Made by a program: the position numbers and the translations under genes
Notes under the pieces: model-generated
What the model saw: only the letters and a program-made list of their open reading frames with translations
The model's database searches: none
Told to the model about the DNA's origin: nothing
Origin: Anaerolineales bacterium
Lineage (GTDB): Bacteria; Chloroflexota; Anaerolineae; Anaerolineales; UBA4823
NCBI GenBank assembly: GCA_020853835.1
Contig: JADYYC010000053.1
Coordinates: 1-9,996, forward strand
Length of the DNA stretch: 9,996 nucleotides
Direction of reading: 5' to 3'
Shown here: positions 6,780-9,996 of the stretch, piece by piece
Numbering within the stretch: the first letter of the stretch is position 1
Layout of the letters: each line of letters opens with the position of its first letter

Positions 6780-6864
6780 CTGAAAACGTCCACCCTCATC
6801 CAATTTTACCTGAAAACCCTCTGAAAGGCCGGCGTTTCAGGCTGAAAAACCGCCTCCTTTTCAG
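6780..6864. repeat. Cluster of CTGAAA/TTTCAG hexamers, operator-like
   Basis: CTGAAA occurs at 6780, 6810, 6821 and 6842, and its complement TTTCAG at 6835 and 6859: six copies in 85 bp, where chance predicts well under one. A seventh copy is at 6969. The first two are part of a longer repeat, CCTGAAAAC, spaced exactly 30 bp apart. TTTCAG (6835-6840) and CTGAAA (6842-6847) form a palindrome with a one-base centre. The last copy overlaps the -35 area of the putative rightward promoter. This looks like a binding-site array for a regulator acting on one or both divergent genes. Confidence 0.5.
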
Positions 6865-6887
6865 CTTACCCAAAGACCTGTTACAAT
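6858..6887 (+). promoter_or_regulatory. Putative promoter for the 139-residue protein gene
   Basis: TTTTCA (6858-6863, four of six matches to TTGACA) and TACAAT (6882-6887, five of six matches to TATAAT) are separated by 18 bp. Transcription would start near 6894, giving a leader of about 128 bases before the ATG at 7022. The -35 box coincides with one of the repeated TTTCAG hexamers, so a protein bound there would block polymerase. Confidence 0.45.
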
Positions 6888-6980
6888 CCTGGCACGACGA
6901 TGCCGGGTAGGCCGGAAATATTGTGCTTGAGCGTTTGAGCGATGATGTTTATTGAACCTTCGAGGTTGCTGAAAAAATTT

Positions 6981-7001
6981 CCGCCGCGCCACGCGCCGCG
7001 G
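6981..7001. terminator. GC-rich hairpin, possible minus-strand terminator or 5' leader structure
   Basis: CCGC-C-GCGC (6981-6989), a CAC loop and GCGC-C-GCGG (6993-7001) form a stem of eight pairs with a single C-C mismatch. On the minus strand it is followed by AAA and then six Ts (6977-6972), a terminator-like layout that would stop antisense transcription from entering the hpt promoter region. On the plus strand it sits 6 bases before the TTGGAG ribosome binding site of the 139-residue gene and could affect its translation. Structure is certain by inspection; function is inference. Confidence 0.4.
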
Positions 7002-7021
7002 TGATCGTTGGAGTTTATCGG

Positions 7022-7441
7022 ATGAGCTACCAATTGATCAACCAGAACAATCCGGATTGTTTTATCCGGATGAACAACTGGACCTGGTTCGGGCTTTTGG
7101 AACTGGCAGAGAAATACGGTTGGAACCCGCGCGGCACTGTAGCTCCGGACCGCCTGGAACTGGCGGGCAGTTACCCGGAGCGTGGCAACCCCTGGCAGGC
7201 TGAATATTGGGGGAACCAGACGCGCCTCGTGCTGATCGAGGATGCGTTAAACCTGGCGGACGCCCTGGAGCGGGCTTTCATCAAGTATGAGCCCGTGCGG
7301 CTGCCGTCGCTCCACCCTTTTCACCTGGCGGGGGAAAACGGCGGAGCTCAAAACCAGCCTCCCGCGATTGGGGTGATCCAGATCATGATCCGTTTTTGCC
7401 AGTCGGGCGCTTTCCTTATCGAACCCGTAAGAATCCATTGA
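7022..7441 (+). CDS. Conserved-looking uncharacterised protein, 139 residues
   Basis: This is a soluble protein without a signal peptide or membrane segment. The N-terminal half has RMNNWTWFGLLELAEKYGW (16-34) followed by NPRGT. After a central variable part come YWGNQTRLVLIEDALNLADALERAF (62-86), then a Gly/Gln-rich stretch (104-114) and a hydrophobic end. The pattern NNW-LLELA-YGW-P-GT plus DA-LA-ALE-A resembles a widespread bacterial family of unknown function, as I remember it; no enzymatic motif is visible. The ATG at 7022 was preferred over the GTG at 7001 because GGAG (7010-7013) is 8 bases before it and the GTG overlaps the GC-rich hairpin. The last codon and stop (7439-7441) overlap the -35 box of the comM promoter. 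Confidence 0.75.
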   Translation: MSYQLINQNNPDCFIRMNNWTWFGLLELAEKYGWNPRGTVAPDRLELAGSYPERGNPWQAEYWGNQTRLVLIEDALNLADALERAFIKYEPVRLPSLHPFHLAGENGGAQNQPPAIGVIQIMIRFCQSGAFLIEPVRIH

Positions 7442-7466
7442 CATTTTGTGCCGCGCCTTCTAAACT
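7438..7466 (+). promoter_or_regulatory. Leaderless promoter of comM
   Basis: A perfect TTGACA (7438-7443) and TAAACT (7461-7466, fits TAnnnT) are exactly 17 bp apart. Six bases (AAAGCC) follow before the ATG at 7473, so transcription is expected to begin at the A of the start codon. There is no ribosome binding site. The TGA within TTGACA is the stop codon of the upstream gene. This is the best promoter in the window. Confidence 0.75.
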
Positions 7467-7472
7467 AAAGCC

Positions 7473-9011
7473 ATGCTTGCGCGCGTCTTTTCCTGTGCTG
7501 TCATCGGGCTTGAAGGCGTCATCGTCGAGGTGGAAGTTGACACGAGCGACGGCCTGCCCGCGATCGTGATCGTTGGTCTGCCGGATGCAGCCGTGCAGGA
7601 GAGTCGTGAGCGAGTCCAGTCGGCCATTAAAAACGCCGGGTTGTACTTTCCGCGCAAACGCCTGACTGTGAACCTGGCGCCTGCGGCGGTGCGCAAAGAA
7701 GGCCCGGCTTACGACCTGCCCATCGCCCTGGGCGCGTTGATCGCCAGCAGCCAACTCCCGCCGGAGTGCGTGGAAGACGCGCTGATCATCGGAGAGCTTT
7801 CGCTGGATGGGAGCGTCCGCCATGTGCGCGGCATCCTGCCGATGGCGGCCCTGGCGCGCCAGCAAGGGTTCAAGCGCATTTTTACGCCCAGCGTGGACGC
7901 GCTCGAGGCGGCTTTGATCCCCGAAGTCGAGGTGATCCCGATCTCATCCCTGACTGCGCTGGTCGCCCATCTCTCGGGGGTGTTGCCGATCTCGCCCCAA
8001 CCCACAGTCCGGCCCGAGGATTTGCCCGTCTACGTCCAGACCGACTTTAGCGAGATCAAGGGGCAAGAACACGTCAAGCGCGCCCTGGAGGTCGCGGCCG
8101 CGGGAGGGCATAATATCATCATGATCGGGCCGCCGGGTTCGGGGAAAACCCTGCTGGCGCGCGCCATCCCGAGCATCCTTCCACGCATGACCATCGACGA
8201 GGCACTGGACGTCACGCGCATATACTCGGTCGCCGACCAGCTCCCGCCCGACGTCCCGCTGATCCGTAACCGGCCTTTTCGCGCCCCGCATCACACCATC
8301 TCGCATGCCGGGCTGGTAGGCGGCGGCAACCTGCCTCATCCGGGGGAGATTTCTCTGGCTCACCGCGGGGTGCTCTTTCTTGACGAGCTGCCCGAGTTCG
8401 GGATGCGCGTCCTGGAGGTGCTGCGCCAGCCCATCGAGGACAAGATCGTCACCATCAGCCGCGCCCAGGGCACGCTCACCTTTCCCGCGAATTTTATGCT
8501 GATCGGCGCGATGAACCCATGTCCGTGCGGGTATTACGGCGATCCGGTCAAATCCTGTACCTGCTCGAACGCCACCGTCACTAAATACCAGAAGCGCATC
8601 TCCGGCCCGCTGCTCGACCGCATCGATATCCACATCGAAGTGCCGCGCCTGGCTTACGATAAGCTATCCGACAAACGCCTGGGTGAGACCTCATCTGTGA
8701 TCCAGAGGCGGGTCGAGGCGGCGCGGCAGATCCAAAGAGATCGTTTTGAGCGTTCGTCTGACGAGGCGCACCCGATTGCCTGCAACTCAGACATGGGCCC
8801 GGCGGAGGTGCGCCTGTACTGCCAGTTGGACGAGCCGGGCCGCGCCCTCATGAAAACCGCCATGAGCCAGCTCAACCTCTCAGCCCGAGCCTACCACCGT
8901 GTGCTCAAGCTGGCCCGCACGATCGCTGACCTCGCCGGCTGCGCTGCCATCACCCCCCAGCACCTGGCCGAGGCGCTGCAGTACAGGCCGAGGCTGATGG
9001 ATGCGGGGTAG
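7473..9011 (+). CDS. comM: ComM/YifB family AAA+ ATPase (Mg-chelatase-like), DNA processing in transformation
   Basis: ComM is a hexameric helicase that promotes branch migration when transforming DNA is integrated; related proteins occur in most bacteria, including ones not known to be competent. Length is full (512 residues). The N-terminal S5-like domain (about 1-165) begins MLARVFSCAVIGLEG and includes GLPDAAVQESRERVQSAI and VNLAPAAVRKEGPAYDLPIAL. The AAA+ domain (about 190-395) has Walker A GPPGSGKT with Lys225 and Thr226, Walker B LFLDE with Asp304 and Glu305, the paired cysteines CPC (350-352) and CTC (362-364) that look like a metal site, and an arginine at 383 in GPLLDRIDIHIEVP. The C-terminal domain (about 410-505) has QLNLSARAYHRVLKLARTIA and the AEALQYRP ending. 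The start is fixed by an in-frame TAA at 7461-7463 and by family alignment. Despite its symbol it is not evidence of competence by itself. Confidence 0.95.
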   Translation: MLARVFSCAVIGLEGVIVEVEVDTSDGLPAIVIVGLPDAAVQESRERVQSAIKNAGLYFPRKRLTVNLAPAAVRKEGPAYDLPIALGALIASSQLPPECVEDALIIGELSLDGSVRHVRGILPMAALARQQGFKRIFTPSVDALEAALIPEVEVIPISSLTALVAHLSGVLPISPQPTVRPEDLPVYVQTDFSEIKGQEHVKRALEVAAAGGHNIIMIGPPGSGKTLLARAIPSILPRMTIDEALDVTRIYSVADQLPPDVPLIRNRPFRAPHHTISHAGLVGGGNLPHPGEISLAHRGVLFLDELPEFGMRVLEVLRQPIEDKIVTISRAQGTLTFPANFMLIGAMNPCPCGYYGDPVKSCTCSNATVTKYQKRISGPLLDRIDIHIEVPRLAYDKLSDKRLGETSSVIQRRVEAARQIQRDRFERSSDEAHPIACNSDMGPAEVRLYCQLDEPGRALMKTAMSQLNLSARAYHRVLKLARTIADLAGCAAITPQHLAEALQYRPRLMDAG

Positions 9012-9020
9012 CTGATGACC

Positions 9021-9053
9021 GGCCACGAATGCTCGTGGCGACCGCATTCGGCC
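9021..9053 (+). promoter_or_regulatory. Two mutually exclusive hairpins in the comM-nitrilase gap
   Basis: Hairpin 1 pairs GCCACGA (9022-9028) with TCGTGGC (9033-9039), a perfect 7-bp stem with a 4-base loop. Hairpin 2 pairs CGAATGC (9026-9032) with GCATTCG (9044-9050), a perfect 7-bp stem, extended after a two-base bulge by GGC (9021-9023) with GCC (9051-9053). They share bases 9022-9032 so only one can form. TCTTTAC and then AAGGAGAG follow. The arrangement resembles an attenuator or a weak terminator of comM. Function inferred. Confidence 0.45.
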
Positions 9054-9075
9054 TCTTTACAAGGAGAGAAACACC

Positions 9076-9996
9076 ATGGACACTGCCAGTCAAAAGAACC
9101 CCAGCCTCAAAGTCGCGGTGATCCAGGCGGCGCCTATCCTGTTCAACCGCGACCTCACGGTTGAAAAGACCTGCCGGCTGACCCAGCAGGCCGCGGCTCA
9201 GGGTGCGAAACTGATCCTGTTCCCCGAGGCGTTTATCCCGGCTTACCCGCGCGGACTGACCTTTGGCACCGTGGTCGGCAGCCGCAGCCAGCAGGGGCGC
9301 TACACCTGGCAGGCTTATTGGGAGAACGCGGTTGAAATCCCCAGCCCGGCGTTCGAAAGGCTGAGCGCCGCGTCGCGCCAGGCCCAGGCCTACCTGGCCG
9401 TCGGCGTGATCGAGCGCGATGCCCAGACCAGCCGGGGCACGCTTTACTGCACCACGCTCTATTTTGGCCCTGACGGGCGGCTGTTGGGCAAGCACCGCAA
9501 GCTCAAACCCACCGCGGCAGAACGCCTGGTGTGGGGCGAGGGCGACGGCAGCACCCTGACGGTGATCGACACCGAATACGGCCGGGTCGGCGGGCTGATC
9601 TGTTGGGAGAATTACATGCCGCTGGCGCGCATGGCCCTGTACGCCAAGGGGGTCGAGATCTACCTCGCCCCGACCGCGGATGCGCGCGATACCTGGCAGG
9701 CCACCCTGCGCCACATCGCGCTCGAGGGGCGCTGTTTCGTGCTGGGCTGTAACCAGTACGTGACCAAGTCCATGTATCCCGCCGACCTGCCCGGCGTCGA
9801 GGAACTCGCCGTCCAGCCGGAGGTCATGTGCCGGGGCGGGAGCGTCGTTATCTCCCCCCTGGGAGAGGTGCTTGCCGGCCCGCTTTACGACCAGGAGGGC
9901 GGTTTATTTGCCGAGCTCGACCTGGGAGAGATCGCCCGCAGCAAGCTCGATTTCGACGTGGTGGGGCACTACTCCCGCCCGGACGTCTTCCAGCTC
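9076..9996 (+). CDS. Nitrilase (carbon-nitrogen hydrolase superfamily), 3' end missing
   Basis: Hydrolyses organic nitriles to carboxylic acid and ammonia; cytoplasmic, normally a helical oligomer. The frame is open from ATG 9076 to the window end, 307 residues. The Glu-Lys-Cys triad is visible: FPEAF with Glu51, KHRKLKPT with Lys142, and GLICWENYMPLAR with Cys176. The CWENYMPLAR string, the AERLVWGEGDGS segment (148-159) and the YPRG segment (57-60) point to true nitrilases (branch 1, EC 3.5.5 type, including cyanide-active relatives) rather than amidases or beta-ureidopropionases. Family members are about 310-350 residues, so only a short tail is lost. Strong ribosome binding site AAGGAGAG at 9061-9068, 7 bases before the ATG. 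It follows comM by 64 bp containing the hairpin pair. Substrate (aliphatic, aryl or arylaceto nitrile) cannot be told from sequence alone. Confidence 0.93.
   Translation, partial: MDTASQKNPSLKVAVIQAAPILFNRDLTVEKTCRLTQQAAAQGAKLILFPEAFIPAYPRGLTFGTVVGSRSQQGRYTWQAYWENAVEIPSPAFERLSAASRQAQAYLAVGVIERDAQTSRGTLYCTTLYFGPDGRLLGKHRKLKPTAAERLVWGEGDGSTLTVIDTEYGRVGGLICWENYMPLARMALYAKGVEIYLAPTADARDTWQATLRHIALEGRCFVLGCNQYVTKSMYPADLPGVEELAVQPEVMCRGGSVVISPLGEVLAGPLYDQEGGLFAELDLGEIARSKLDFDVVGHYSRPDVFQL

Larger units (their letters stand above)
6708..7021. other. Divergent intergenic region of 314 bp between hpt and the 139-residue gene
   Basis: No credible gene of normal size lies here. It holds the hpt ribosome binding site, six CTGAAA/TTTCAG hexamers between 6780 and 6864, a promoter-like pair (6858-6887, + strand), a short direct repeat TTGAGCG at 6927 and 6935, a possible 20-codon ORF (ATG at 6942, TGA at 7002-7004), a near-perfect GC-rich hairpin (6981-7001), and the ribosome binding site GGAG at 7010-7013 for the gene that starts at 7022. 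For hpt the promoter is not clear; a TAAAAT at 6808-6803 on the minus strand is the best -10 candidate but lacks a good -35. Confidence 0.7.

Noticed and set aside
7944..8633. A 229-codon minus-strand frame inside comM
   Set aside because: Overlaps the AAA+ core of comM whose Walker motifs are intact; composition typical of a shadow frame.
8950..9714. A 254-codon minus-strand frame across comM and the nitrilase gene
   Set aside because: It spans two well-supported plus-strand genes and the gap between them, with no recognisable domain.
1..9996. A novel defence, mobile or CRISPR-like system
   Set aside because: No transposase, integrase, nuclease, repeat-spacer array, tRNA-flanked junction or abrupt change in composition is visible; all larger genes are housekeeping or metabolic families.

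Overview
This is a GC-rich window of ordinary chromosomal character. It carries ten protein genes packed head to tail in three blocks, with no rRNA, tRNA, CRISPR array, transposase or phage gene visible. Gene content and protein style (ADP-forming acyl-CoA synthetase, stand-alone B3/B4 domain protein, HPRT, ComM/YifB, nitrilase, small unassigned membrane proteins) suggest a free-living bacterium, most like an uncultured Chloroflexota (Anaerolineae-type) lineage. That assignment is an impression from protein style and needs a search to confirm. Several genes have a -10 box placed so that transcription would begin on the start codon, so leaderless mRNAs look common here.

Layout. 1-2718 (+ strand): the 3' part of an ADP-forming acyl-CoA synthetase, then a B3/B4 (PheRS beta-like) domain protein. 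The second gene carries a terminator-like hairpin and T-tract inside its last codons. 2715-6707 (- strand): a directional run read right to left: hpt, a 150-residue two-helix membrane protein, a 71-residue one-helix protein, pterin-4a-carbinolamine dehydratase, a PfkB-family kinase and an M20 metallopeptidase. The kinase and peptidase are one base apart and clearly cotranscribed. The M20 and B3/B4 genes converge and overlap by 4 bp at their stop codons. 6708-7021: a divergent intergenic region of 314 bp, the longest gap in the window, with a cluster of CTGAAA/TTTCAG hexamers, a promoter-like pair and a GC-rich hairpin. 7022-9996 (+ strand): an unassigned 139-residue protein, comM with its own promoter, then a nitrilase cut off by the window end.

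How they work together. No single pathway unites the window. The themes are energy conservation and acyl-CoA turnover (the synthetase makes ATP from acyl-CoA), purine salvage (hpt), pterin recycling (dehydratase), small-molecule phosphorylation and peptide hydrolysis (PfkB/M20 pair), DNA processing during transformation (comM) and nitrile hydrolysis. I do not see a convincing new multi-gene system. The most interesting signals are regulatory: the leaderless promoters, the intragenic terminator, the hexamer cluster and two mutually exclusive hairpins ahead of the nitrilase gene.
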